A stretch of DNA of 8,106 nucleotides. Source: Paracoccaceae bacterium (GTDB lineage: Bacteria; Pseudomonadota; Alphaproteobacteria; Rhodobacterales; Rhodobacteraceae). Each line of letters opens with the position of its first letter. Within the stretch, counting starts at the first letter, position 1. The stretch is taken from contig DLZA01000352.1 of NCBI GenBank assembly GCA_003447515.1, positions 1 to 8,106 of the forward strand. The letters run 5' to 3'. The notes under the pieces were generated by a model. The model had not been told where the DNA came from. It saw only the letters and a program-made list of their open reading frames with translations, and did no database searches. This document shows positions 1-6,017 of this stretch, one piece after another. Both the position numbers and the translations under genes were made by a program.

Positions 1-1
1 G

Positions 2-538
2 CAGAATCGTGATGTTGATCTGGTTCTCAACCTTTCGAGTAATCGTGTCGATTTAATTTCGGGGGGGTTTGATGCGGCAATTCGCATTGGAGTTTTAGAT
101 GATAGTACGTTGTTCGCACGTAAAATTGGTATCACTAGCATTCTAATGTGCGCTGCACCAAGTTATATTAAAAAACATGGTGAGCCCGCTGACTTCGACG
201 ATCTGACCAATCATCAATGTATTCTTTATAATAATTATGCCTCTGGCTCTGAGTGGGTCGCGATGCATAACGGCCAACAAGTGCGTAAGCGCATAGTGGG
301 CCGTTACTCCTCCAATTCAGGTCATTATAACCGTTCTCTCGCGATCAATGGACAAGGAATTGCGGTGCTGCCCGACTTTATCGTTGGGGATGCCTTCGAA
401 AAAGGCACATTGATGCCAATTTTAGAGGACTTTAACTTTCCGCAGTTGGATATTAACGTCCTCTATCCACAAAAACGCAACATGCCAGCATCATTGCGGG
501 CATTAATCTCGCATCTTTGTGATTTGCGCGTTAAATAA
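2..538 (+). CDS. LysR-type transcriptional regulator, C-terminal part (5' truncated by window edge)
   Basis: The open frame enters from the left edge and gives 178 residues before TAA. It matches the effector-binding (periplasmic-binding-protein-like) domain of LysR-type regulators. The segment NRVDLISGGFDAAIRIG fits the family consensus 'vDlv.egfDvaiRig', followed by the 'L.ARKIG' strand and 'CAAPSYIKKHGEP.....L..H.CI'. The late 'NGQGIAVLPDFIVGDAFEKGTLMPIL' segment and the tail 'RNMPASLRALISHL' also fit the CrgA/DsdC-like branch. LysR proteins are usually about 300 residues, so about 120 N-terminal residues, including the helix-turn-helix, lie outside the window. An internal TTG at 110 is not the start, because homology continues upstream of it. 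A run of seven G at 61-67 encodes the Gly-Gly of SGGFD, and the frame stays intact across it. Target genes and effector cannot be inferred. They are more likely to lie to the left than among the genes here. Confidence 0.9.
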   Translation, partial: QNRDVDLVLNLSSNRVDLISGGFDAAIRIGVLDDSTLFARKIGITSILMCAAPSYIKKHGEPADFDDLTNHQCILYNNYASGSEWVAMHNGQQVRKRIVGRYSSNSGHYNRSLAINGQGIAVLPDFIVGDAFEKGTLMPILEDFNFPQLDINVLYPQKRNMPASLRALISHLCDLRVK

Positions 539-852
539 TTATTAACCCTATGCCTACTCTGCAATTTTTTGACGATTATCATCGATAAAGAAAAGACTGG
601 CGGAATTTTATAAATTTTAAATGCTTTGGTTTAAAGAAGCAGTAAGATTTGGCTATTGTTTCAAAAAAGGCGTTTTCCTTTGGACGTTGCCTAATTCGGA
701 ATAAAATTTGTGAGTGGCGCCATTAAAAACTTTGCATTCCAAAAAGTGTGTAATTCATACTAGAGGACTAAGACTGCTTTGCTGAGCGCAAGAAGGCCTT
801 AGAGTAGTTTTTGTCAGGTGTTGCGCTAAAATAATATTGCCGACTGGATTCC
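539..852. other. Convergent intergenic region without a recognisable gene
   Basis: This 314-base stretch separates the ends of the LysR gene and ilvH, which converge. It is AT-rich and has stop codons in the frames I followed. I saw no convincing intrinsic terminator for either gene. The inverted repeats present are short (for example TTATC-ATC-GATAA near 577-587 and the 8-bp self-complementary TGGCGCCA near 715-722) and lack an adjoining T-tract. Termination here may be Rho-dependent or use weak structures. Confidence 0.6.
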
Positions 853-1404
853 TTACTTCCCGCGCATGATGGCTGCCACGCCGGTGCGAGCAATTTCGAC
901 TAAGCCAAGTGGTCGCATCATTTCGGTGAAGGCGTCGATCTTTTCGGGCGCACCAGTGATTTCAAATACAAAGCTTTCAAGTGTGCTATCCACAACTTTC
1001 ACGCGGAAAACCTCTGCGGCGCGCAGCGCTTCGGCCCGCATGTCTCCTTTGCCTGCAACCTTAATAAGTGCTAACTCGCGCTCGACACTAGGGCCTTCGA
1101 CGGTCAAGTCTTTTACGTCATGTACCGGAACCAAACGACCGAGCTGCGCTTTGATTTGCTCAATCACTGCGGGGGTACCTGTGGTGACAACGGTGATGCG
1201 CGAGCGATGACCCTGATGATCGATTTCAGCAACGGTCAGGCTTTCGATGTTGTATCCACGCCCCGAAAACAAACCGATCACCCGGGCTAATACTCCCGCC
1301 TCATTGTCCACAATCACTGCAAGCGTATGGGTTTCGATCTCATCGCCATAAAGGCTCTGTAGATTGTATGCGCTTCTCCGTGATGTGCCTTTTTTTACCT
1401 TCAT
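853..1404 (-). CDS. ilvH: Acetolactate synthase, small (regulatory) subunit
   Basis: This 183-residue protein is the regulatory subunit (IlvH/IlvN family) of acetolactate synthase. In the family it binds the catalytic subunit, raises its activity and confers feedback inhibition by valine or other branched-chain amino acids. An N-terminal ACT domain spans about residues 25-100. It shows the NEAGVL turn (34-39), which in the family contributes to the amino acid site, then the hallmark GRGYNIESLTV and a strand ending at VHDVKDLT. The C-terminal acetolactate-synthase-small domain spans about 108-183 (ERELALIKV, FRVKVVDSTLESFVFEITG, LGLVEIARTGVAAIMRG). The length is slightly above that of the E. 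coli proteins because of about 20 extra polar N-terminal residues. The ATG at 1404 has a weak AGGG Shine-Dalgarno about 10 bases upstream. The gene follows ilvI by 41 bases on the same strand and is surely cotranscribed with it. The symbol ilvN would serve equally well. Confidence 0.96.
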   Translation of the reverse strand: MKVKKGTSRRSAYNLQSLYGDEIETHTLAVIVDNEAGVLARVIGLFSGRGYNIESLTVAEIDHQGHRSRITVVTTGTPAVIEQIKAQLGRLVPVHDVKDLTVEGPSVERELALIKVAGKGDMRAEALRAAEVFRVKVVDSTLESFVFEITGAPEKIDAFTEMMRPLGLVEIARTGVAAIMRGK

Positions 1405-1445
1405 TGTGTTTTTCCCTAGCTTAGGTGAAGTGGAAGAAAAATGGA

Positions 1446-3200
1446 CTAAACCATTACTGCGCCACTGGCCTCGATGGCGCCTTCTGTTGAGGCATCGCCA
1501 AGTAACATTTCATTATGCGCCTTGCCAGACGGGATCATGGGGAAACAGTTCTCATGCTTCTCGACTTGGCAATCAAATACAACAGGACCTTCGTAATTAA
1601 TCATTTCTATAATGGCTTCGTCGAGATCTGCAGGATCTTGTACCTGAATACCTTTCGCTCCAAACGCTTCGGCCAATTTCACGAAATCGGGCAGGGCTTC
1701 CGACCAGCTTGATGAATAGCGTTCGCCGTGAAGCAATTCCTGCCATTGGCGCACCATGCCCAGACGTTCGTTGTTCAAAATGAACTGCTTTACGGGCAAA
1801 CGATATTGGATGGCTGTTCCAAGTTCCTGCATGTTCATCAGCCAGCTGGCTTCACCGGCCACATTAATGACCAGACTTTTGGGGTGGGCCATTTGCACAC
1901 CAATCGACGCAGGAAAACCATAGCCCATCGTGCCGAGCCCGCCCGATGTCATCCAGCGATTTGGATCATTAAAGTCCATAAATTGTGCAGCCCACATCTG
2001 GTGTTGGCCAACTTCAGTCGTCACATAACGGTCATGTTTTTTGGTCAATGCCTCCAACCGTTGAAGAGCATATTGAGGCTTGATAATATTGCCTTTTTGT
2101 TCGAAACTTAGACAGTTTACAGCGCGCCATTCCTTCAGCTGATTCCACCATTTTTGTACTGAACCAGCCTGTGTCTTACGTCCACGCGACTTCCAGATCT
2201 TTAACAAGTCCTCAAGCACATGGCCACAATCACCAATTATTGGAACATCTACTGTGATGACTTTGTTAATCGAAGATGGATCGATGTCGATATGTGCCTT
2301 CTTTGAATTTGGGCTAAACGCACTAACCACTCCCGTGATACGGTCATCAAACCGAGCACCAACGTTGATCATCAGATCACACCCGTGCATGGCCATATTG
2401 GCCTCATACGTACCATGCATTCCAAGCATGCCCAACCATTGATCACTGGACGCTGGATAGGCACCGAGCCCCATAAGAGTTGAAGTCACCGGAAATTTTG
2501 TCGAATTAGCCAGCTCGCGCAACAGCGCGGAAGCTGCCGGGCCAGAGTTGATTACGCCACCTCCCGAGTAGATAATTGGCTTTTCTGCGTTTTCGATCAG
2601 ATTCACAAGTGCAGTGATTTGTTCTATGTCGCCTTTGACGCGAGGGGAATAGTGGCCTTTGTTGGCCTTTGCTGGGTTTATGTAGTTACCGTTAGCAAAT
2701 TGAACATCTTTTGGGATGTCAACTAAAACGGGGCCAGGGCGGCCAGATGTAGCTACATGAAATGCTTGATGCATAGTTTGCGCTAAATTATCGGTTTCGC
2801 GAACCAACCAGTTATGTTTTGTACAAGGTCGCGTGATACCAACAGTGTCTGCTTCTTGAAACGCATCGTTCCCTATCATAAAAGTCGGCACTTGCCCGGT
2901 AAGAACAACCATAGGGATACTGTCCATGAGCGCATCCGTCATGCCGGTCACAGCATTTGTTGCACCTGGACCAGACGTTACCAAAACAACACCCGGCTTA
3001 CCCGTTGCGCGCGCATATCCTTCAGCTGCATGGGTTGCACCTTGCTCATGGCGTACCAACACGTGTTTTATATCGTTCTGTTTAAAAATCTCGTCATAAA
3101 TCGGTAGTACTGCACCGCCTGGGTATCCAAAGACGACGTCGACGCCTTGATCCTTCAAGACTTTAACAACGATTTGTGCTCCAGTTAACTGACGTGTCAT
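1446..3200 (-). CDS. ilvI: Acetolactate synthase, large (catalytic) subunit
   Basis: This 584-residue, full-length thiamine-diphosphate enzyme (IlvB/IlvI family) condenses two pyruvates to 2-acetolactate, or pyruvate plus 2-oxobutyrate to 2-aceto-2-hydroxybutyrate. This is the shared first step of valine, leucine and isoleucine synthesis. The N-terminal pyrimidine-binding domain (about 4-170) has GYPGGA (25-30), the catalytic glutamate E52 in RHEQGATHAAEGYARA, and SGPGATN. The central FAD-binding-type domain (about 195-335) includes GARFDDR (281-287). The C-terminal diphosphate-binding domain (about 385-560) has TSGGLGTMGYGFPA, then GEASWLMNMQEL with E450 and N477 spaced 27 residues apart as expected for the Mg2+ ligands, and GMVRQWQELLHGERYS. 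The usual GDG is GEA here. The ATG is preceded by GGAG with an 8-base gap. A promoter and terminator-attenuator lie upstream. The symbol ilvB would serve equally well. Confidence 0.97.
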   Translation of the reverse strand: MTRQLTGAQIVVKVLKDQGVDVVFGYPGGAVLPIYDEIFKQNDIKHVLVRHEQGATHAAEGYARATGKPGVVLVTSGPGATNAVTGMTDALMDSIPMVVLTGQVPTFMIGNDAFQEADTVGITRPCTKHNWLVRETDNLAQTMHQAFHVATSGRPGPVLVDIPKDVQFANGNYINPAKANKGHYSPRVKGDIEQITALVNLIENAEKPIIYSGGGVINSGPAASALLRELANSTKFPVTSTLMGLGAYPASSDQWLGMLGMHGTYEANMAMHGCDLMINVGARFDDRITGVVSAFSPNSKKAHIDIDPSSINKVITVDVPIIGDCGHVLEDLLKIWKSRGRKTQAGSVQKWWNQLKEWRAVNCLSFEQKGNIIKPQYALQRLEALTKKHDRYVTTEVGQHQMWAAQFMDFNDPNRWMTSGGLGTMGYGFPASIGVQMAHPKSLVINVAGEASWLMNMQELGTAIQYRLPVKQFILNNERLGMVRQWQELLHGERYSSSWSEALPDFVKLAEAFGAKGIQVQDPADLDEAIIEMINYEGPVVFDCQVEKHENCFPMIPSGKAHNEMLLGDASTEGAIEASGAVMV

Positions 3201-3311
3201 TTAGTTGCTCCAGCTTCGCATCACAGTTTGGTTAGAAATCCAGTCAGACACAAAAAAACCCCCTAGTTGGGGGTTGCCCATGCATGAGGAAACGAGTGTT
3301 GCCGTTACCAC
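3201..3311 (-). other. Possible ilv leader reading frame (36 codons, GTG start)
   Basis: In the ilvI leader a frame beginning GTG GTA ACG GCA ACA CTC GTT (Val/Met, Val, Thr, Ala, Thr, Leu, Val) runs through the attenuator hairpin. It ends in a TAA that abuts the ilvI ATG. Val/Leu codons at its beginning would suit a branched-chain attenuation peptide. However, the start codon is GTG, the only Shine-Dalgarno-like bases are a weak GAAG 8 bases upstream, and there is no stop before the hairpin. A second overlapping short frame (TTG GTC GCT ATA ... ATT ATG TGG TAA) is an alternative. Neither is convincing without comparative data. Confidence 0.22.
3252..3275 (-). terminator. Intrinsic terminator in the ilvIH leader (attenuator)
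   Basis: Read on the minus strand, the sequence forms AACCCCC-AACTA-GGGGGTT, a perfect 7-bp stem with a 5-base loop, and seven consecutive T lie at the 3' side. This is a classic Rho-independent terminator. It sits between the promoter and the ilvI start codon and points towards ilvI, about 50 bases before it. No gene on that strand ends here, so its likely role is attenuation of ilvIH. No T-tract follows the hairpin on the plus strand, which excludes plus-strand termination as its main function. I could not identify a convincing competing antiterminator stem. Confidence 0.8.
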
Positions 3312-3366
3312 ATAATGCGCTTCGATATAGCGACCAAAGTATCTGCTTTTTCTTTATCCGCAGTTC

Positions 3367-3395
3367 AAACTATTAAGGGGTGTGAAAGGGGTCAA
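3367..3395 (-). promoter_or_regulatory. Probable sigma70-type promoter of ilvIH
   Basis: On the minus strand TTGACC (3390-3395) matches the -35 consensus at five of six positions. After a 17-base spacer TAGTTT (3367-3372) serves as a modest -10. The predicted start near 3360 gives a leader of about 160 nt that contains the attenuator hairpin. This is a consensus call only. Confidence 0.55.
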
Positions 3396-3517
3396 GTCCT
3401 TTTGCCAACAAAATGTCTCTAAATGATTAAATTTTGTAATTTTATTTCATAATTTGAAAATTTGATTCGCATTTGGTACAATTACCTGACCAATTTTGGG
3501 AGATATTGAGCGGCTCC

Positions 3518-3546
3518 TTGAGCATCTTTTCTAATTTATTTAGTAC
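3518..3546 (+). promoter_or_regulatory. Candidate promoter for the TRAP operon
   Basis: TTGAGC (3518-3523) and TAGTAC (3541-3546) are separated by 17 bases within AT-rich DNA. The match to sigma70 consensus is modest (four and three of six). The -10 element overlaps the palindrome at 3542-3559. A start here would leave an untranslated leader of about 230 nt before dctP. Other AT-rich hexamers nearer dctP (for example TAATAT at 3629-3634) are possible but have poor spacing to any -35. Confidence 0.25.
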
Positions 3547-3559
3547 ACTATTGTGTACT
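3542..3559. promoter_or_regulatory. Perfect palindrome, probable operator
   Basis: AGTACAC-TATT-GTGTACT is an inverted repeat with perfect 7-bp arms and a 4-base spacer in the divergent intergenic region. The length and symmetry fit a binding site for a dimeric regulator. There is no T-tract, which argues against a terminator. It lies over the candidate -10 and start region of the plus-strand promoter, a typical repressor position. The regulator is unknown and is not evidently encoded in this window. Confidence 0.5.
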
Positions 3560-3769
3560 GACGCGCTAGACTGGGTTATTTCAATCAACATCTTTGCTGT
3601 ATTTTGAAGCTTTCTTACAATTTTTGAATAATATTTAAAATAATTTAACGTCTACGGCGGTTTACCCATAAAAGCTGTTGCTTTTTTAGGCTCTATTCCT
3701 GCATGTTGAAGAGGCAAGTGGCGACTGGCAGTTGATTTACGCTTTAAACGCCTCGTTTGCATTTAACAT

Positions 3770-3776
3770 GGAGGAG
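3770..3776 (+). promoter_or_regulatory. Strong Shine-Dalgarno of dctP
   Basis: GGAGGAG ends nine bases before the ATG at 3786. It is close to the full anti-Shine-Dalgarno complement and stronger than the AAGGA sites of dctQ and dctM. This fits the need for an excess of periplasmic binding protein over permease. Confidence 0.8.
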
Positions 3777-3785
3777 ATCACATAA

Positions 3786-4877
3786 ATGGAACGTCGTAAG
3801 TTTCTAAAGAGTGCTGCACTTGGTGCAGGTGCTGCGGCTCTGGCTACACCAGCGGTGTCAGGAAGCCACGCAAAGGAAATGACAATTGTATCTACTTGGC
3901 CGCGGGATTTCCCGGGTTTGGGTATTTCAGCACAGCGTTTGGCTGCGCGCATTGAAGAGCTGTCCAACGGCGCTTTAAAAGTAAACTACTTTGCGGCAGG
4001 TGAGCGCGTGGGCGCGTTTGATTCATTTGACGAAGTTGCTTCCGGTAACTCGCAAGCATACATTGCTGCTGATTACTACTGGGTTGGTAAGCATCCGGCA
4101 TTTGCGTATTTTACTGCTGTGCCGTTTGGCATGACAACAGTCGAGTGGAATGCTTGGATTAAATTCGGTGGTGGTCAAGAGCTTTGGGACGAAGTTTCTG
4201 GTGGTTTTGGCCTCAAAGCTTTCCCATGCGGTGCTACTGGCACACAAGCAGGCGGTTGGTTCAATAAAGAAATTGAAGCACCAGAAGACCTCAAAGGTTT
4301 GAAAATGCGGATTCCGGGACTTGGCGGCAATGTGATGTCAAAGTTGGGCGTGTCCACAGTGTCTTTGCCAGGCGGTCAGATCTATGAAAACCTTGTCTCT
4401 GGAGCCATTGACGCAACTGAATGGGTTGGTCCATATAACGATTATTTCATGAAGTTCTATGAGGCAGCAAAGTACTACTACACCGGTGGTATGCACGAGC
4501 CAGGTGGTGGTCTCGCTTTTGGTATGAATGCGGATTGGTTCAACGGCCTTTCCAACTGGGAGAAAGCCGTAATCGAAGCTGCTTGTAATGAAGAGCACGC
4601 TGCACAGTTTGAAGAGACTGTTGCACTGAATGGTCAGTACCTCAACAAATTGGTCGAAGAGCAAGGCGTACAAGTTCGTGCCTTCAATGATGATGTATGG
4701 GATGCAATGGGTGAAGCTGCTGCTGAAGTGTTTGAAGAAACACGAGCACATTCGGACCTCGCAACCAAGGTCGATGATGCTTTCCAATCTGCATTGCGTG
4801 AGTACGGCGCGGCAATGGCGGCATTCGAAGTGACTTATGTAAATCAGCGCAACCGCGTTTTGGGCATTACAGAATAA
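3786..4877 (+). CDS. dctP: TRAP transporter substrate-binding protein, TakP-like, Tat-exported
   Basis: This 363-residue periplasmic binding protein belongs to a tripartite ATP-independent (TRAP) transporter. It begins with a twin-arginine signal (ERRKFLKSAA, then an Ala/Gly-rich core), with a plausible cleavage after S-H-A29. Motifs resemble TakP, the 2-oxo-acid binder of Rhodobacter sphaeroides: ADYYWVGKHPAFA (95-107), AVPFG, FPCGATGTQAGGWFNKEI (146-163), the LKMRIPGLGG segment with R175, expected to bind the substrate carboxylate, and GAIDATEWVGPYND (206-219), whose E212/W213 correspond to ion/ligand-contacting residues in the family. The C-terminal part is helical. The length is usual for this branch. 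The true ligand (pyruvate, other 2-oxo acid, lactate or another organic acid) cannot be decided from sequence. The gene is first in dctPQM and the ATG has a near-ideal Shine-Dalgarno. Tat export suggests folding, possibly with a bound ion, before secretion. Confidence 0.93.
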   Translation: MERRKFLKSAALGAGAAALATPAVSGSHAKEMTIVSTWPRDFPGLGISAQRLAARIEELSNGALKVNYFAAGERVGAFDSFDEVASGNSQAYIAADYYWVGKHPAFAYFTAVPFGMTTVEWNAWIKFGGGQELWDEVSGGFGLKAFPCGATGTQAGGWFNKEIEAPEDLKGLKMRIPGLGGNVMSKLGVSTVSLPGGQIYENLVSGAIDATEWVGPYNDYFMKFYEAAKYYYTGGMHEPGGGLAFGMNADWFNGLSNWEKAVIEAACNEEHAAQFEETVALNGQYLNKLVEEQGVQVRAFNDDVWDAMGEAAAEVFEETRAHSDLATKVDDAFQSALREYGAAMAAFEVTYVNQRNRVLGITE

Positions 4878-4880
4878 ACC

Positions 4881-4916
4881 AAAAAAAAATTATGCGGGGT
4901 TTTTCTGCCCCGCATA
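4881..4916. terminator. Strong intercistronic hairpin after dctP (with A9 tract on its left)
   Basis: TATGCGGGG-TTTTTCTG-CCCCGCATA forms a perfect 9-bp stem at 4891-4916, starting 13 bases after the dctP stop. On the plus strand the 3' flank (TTAAACACG) is not a T-tract, so it should act as an mRNA-stabilising or processing hairpin, or as a leaky terminator, favouring dctP over dctQM. On the minus strand the A9 at 4881-4889 becomes a U9 tract, making a textbook terminator for antisense transcription entering dctP. Confidence 0.7.
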
Positions 4917-4951
4917 TTAAACACGTCATGACAATACTCGTCTTGGCATGA

Positions 4952-4970
4952 GGCGGTCTTTGTGACCGCC
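4952..4970. repeat. Second intercistronic hairpin between dctP and dctQ
   Basis: GGCGGTC-TTTGT-GACCGCC is a perfect 7-bp GC-rich stem with a 5-base loop, about 35 bases after the first hairpin and 42 before the dctQ ATG. No T-tract follows directly (ATAATTAGGTTTT), so it is a weak terminator at best. Together the two structures probably set the dctP:dctQM transcript ratio. The GTG inside its loop (4962) is in frame with dctQ but is rejected as a start. Confidence 0.6.
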
Positions 4971-5012
4971 ATAATTAGGTTTTGCGGACTTTTGAGTCCA
5001 ACAAGGAATATC

Positions 5013-6005
5013 ATGGCTTCCGAAGCTTCTTCTGTCATCGTCCAAAAATACGGTACACCAGCTCCACTTGTTCGCCTTTCCGGTTGGACAATGATTGCAT
5101 TTCTCGCCGCTTTCTTGATCAATAACGTGCTCAACGTGGGCTTCCAATTCCCCAAAGCCTCCGCCATCATATCAGGCGAAATGGGTGCCCTTGTTCCGGT
5201 TCTTGTCTATATAGTTTCAGTAGCTCTTGCGGCTCTATACGTTGTTAGCAGCCCCAAAGTTGCTTTGCGGTGGGACGCGCAAAAAATTCACAAGCTTAAT
5301 GTCTACATTGTCCGTGCATGCTTTTGGAGCGTATTTTTTGTTGGAGTGACAGACACAACCATCGCGTTTTTACGCGTTGAGGATCTTTGGAACTTGATCG
5401 TATCAGCTGAACAAGTGGTCCAATTTAAAAGTGCACGCTACGTTGGTGGAGTAATCCACATCCCTCTAATTGTAGCGGGTTTTGTCGTCGCAATTTTCAC
5501 CCGCACATTGGGCTTTACATGGTTAGCCTTGCTGATTGTAATCGCTGAGCTGACTATTGTGATCACTCGCTTTGTGTTCTCTTACGAACAAGCTTTCATG
5601 GGCGATCTGGTACGCTACTGGTACGCTGCGCTATTCTTATTCGCGTCTGCTTACACACTTTTTGACGAAGGCCATGTTCGTGTAGATGTGCTTTACGCAG
5701 GGTTTACTGATAAAACGCGCGGACTTGTTAATGCCGCTGGGTCTCTTCTACTTGGGGCTACAACCTGTTGGGTAATTTTGGCACTTGGTTTGAATGGCAA
5801 GCAGTCCATGATCAACTCTCCAATTGTTAATTTCGAGGTCACTCAATCTGGAATAAACGGATTGTTTGTCAAATATCAGATGGCTGCTTTTTTGGGAATT
5901 TTCGCTATCACTATGCTAATCCAATTCACCAGTTATTTCCTTGAAGCGGTTGCTAATTTTCGCAACGAACCCGGCCAGCGCAAAGTTGCGCCACCAGCAC
6001 ACTAA
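5013..6005 (+). CDS. dctQ: TRAP transporter small permease subunit (DctQ) with large N-terminal membrane extension
   Basis: This is a 330-residue integral membrane protein. The C-terminal part (about 166-315) is a DctQ domain with four hydrophobic segments (about 168-188, 201-217, 238-259, 287-312). It carries the family signature of a residue pattern ITRFVFSYEQAF followed by LFDEGHVRVDVL (216-227), where E219, H221 and D225 are typical. The DctQ subunit scaffolds DctM and docks the binding protein. The first ~165 residues are additional: hydrophobic stretches at about 25-46, 58-78, 98-118 and 143-162, unlike the usual DctQ length of about 160-220. The ATG at 5013 is chosen because AAGGA lies five bases upstream. 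An in-frame GTG at 4962 sits in a hairpin loop and adds residues with no signal. The gene follows dctP after a 135-base gap with two hairpins and precedes dctM by 12 bases. Confidence 0.88.
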   Translation: MASEASSVIVQKYGTPAPLVRLSGWTMIAFLAAFLINNVLNVGFQFPKASAIISGEMGALVPVLVYIVSVALAALYVVSSPKVALRWDAQKIHKLNVYIVRACFWSVFFVGVTDTTIAFLRVEDLWNLIVSAEQVVQFKSARYVGGVIHIPLIVAGFVVAIFTRTLGFTWLALLIVIAELTIVITRFVFSYEQAFMGDLVRYWYAALFLFASAYTLFDEGHVRVDVLYAGFTDKTRGLVNAAGSLLLGATTCWVILALGLNGKQSMINSPIVNFEVTQSGINGLFVKYQMAAFLGIFAITMLIQFTSYFLEAVANFRNEPGQRKVAPPAH

Positions 6006-6017
6006 GGACCAATTTTC

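Larger units (their letters stand above)
3201..3785. other. Divergent control region between ilvI and dctP
   Basis: This 585-base gap separates two divergent operons. The left part (3201-3400) is the ilv promoter, leader and attenuator on the minus strand. The part from about 3420 to 3660 is very AT-rich and contains a perfect palindrome at 3542-3559 and a weaker one at 3475-3486 (GGTA-CAAT-TACC). From 3660 to 3785 lies the presumed untranslated leader of dctP, ending in a strong Shine-Dalgarno. It includes a weak hairpin AAAAGC-TGTT-GCTTTT at 3670-3685. No further protein-coding gene was recognised. Confidence 0.7.

Noticed and set aside
61..67. Run of seven G as a frameshift mutation in the LysR gene
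   Set aside because: The translation on both sides stays in one frame and matches the family, so no disruption is visible.
110..538. TTG at 110 as start of a complete small LysR-like gene
   Set aside because: The reading frame upstream to base 2 encodes the preceding conserved strands of the same domain (VDLISGGFDAAIRIG), so this is an internal codon of a gene truncated by the window edge.
866..1210. 114-codon open frame opposite ilvH
   Set aside because: It is the complement of conserved IlvH sequence, with Ser/Thr-rich translation and no independent support.
3473..3493. Nested repeats TTGGT...ACCAA and GGTA-CAAT-TACC as a second operator
   Set aside because: The arms are only 4-5 bases and such repeats are expected by chance in AT-rich DNA. 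It was not called as a feature of its own.
3670..3687. Hairpin AAAAGC-TGTT-GCTTTT plus TT as a terminator or attenuator of the TRAP operon
   Set aside because: The stem is short and AT-rich with only two GC pairs, so predicted stability is low. It is noted only as a weak structure in the dctP leader.
4338..4787. 149-codon open frame antisense to dctP
   Set aside because: It is entirely opposite a well-supported gene, has cysteine/serine-rich low-plausibility content, and no ribosome binding site or homology was recognised.
4962..5012. Upstream GTG start for dctQ
   Set aside because: It lies within a hairpin loop, has no Shine-Dalgarno, and adds residues unlike a membrane protein start. The ATG at 5013 has AAGGA at proper spacing.
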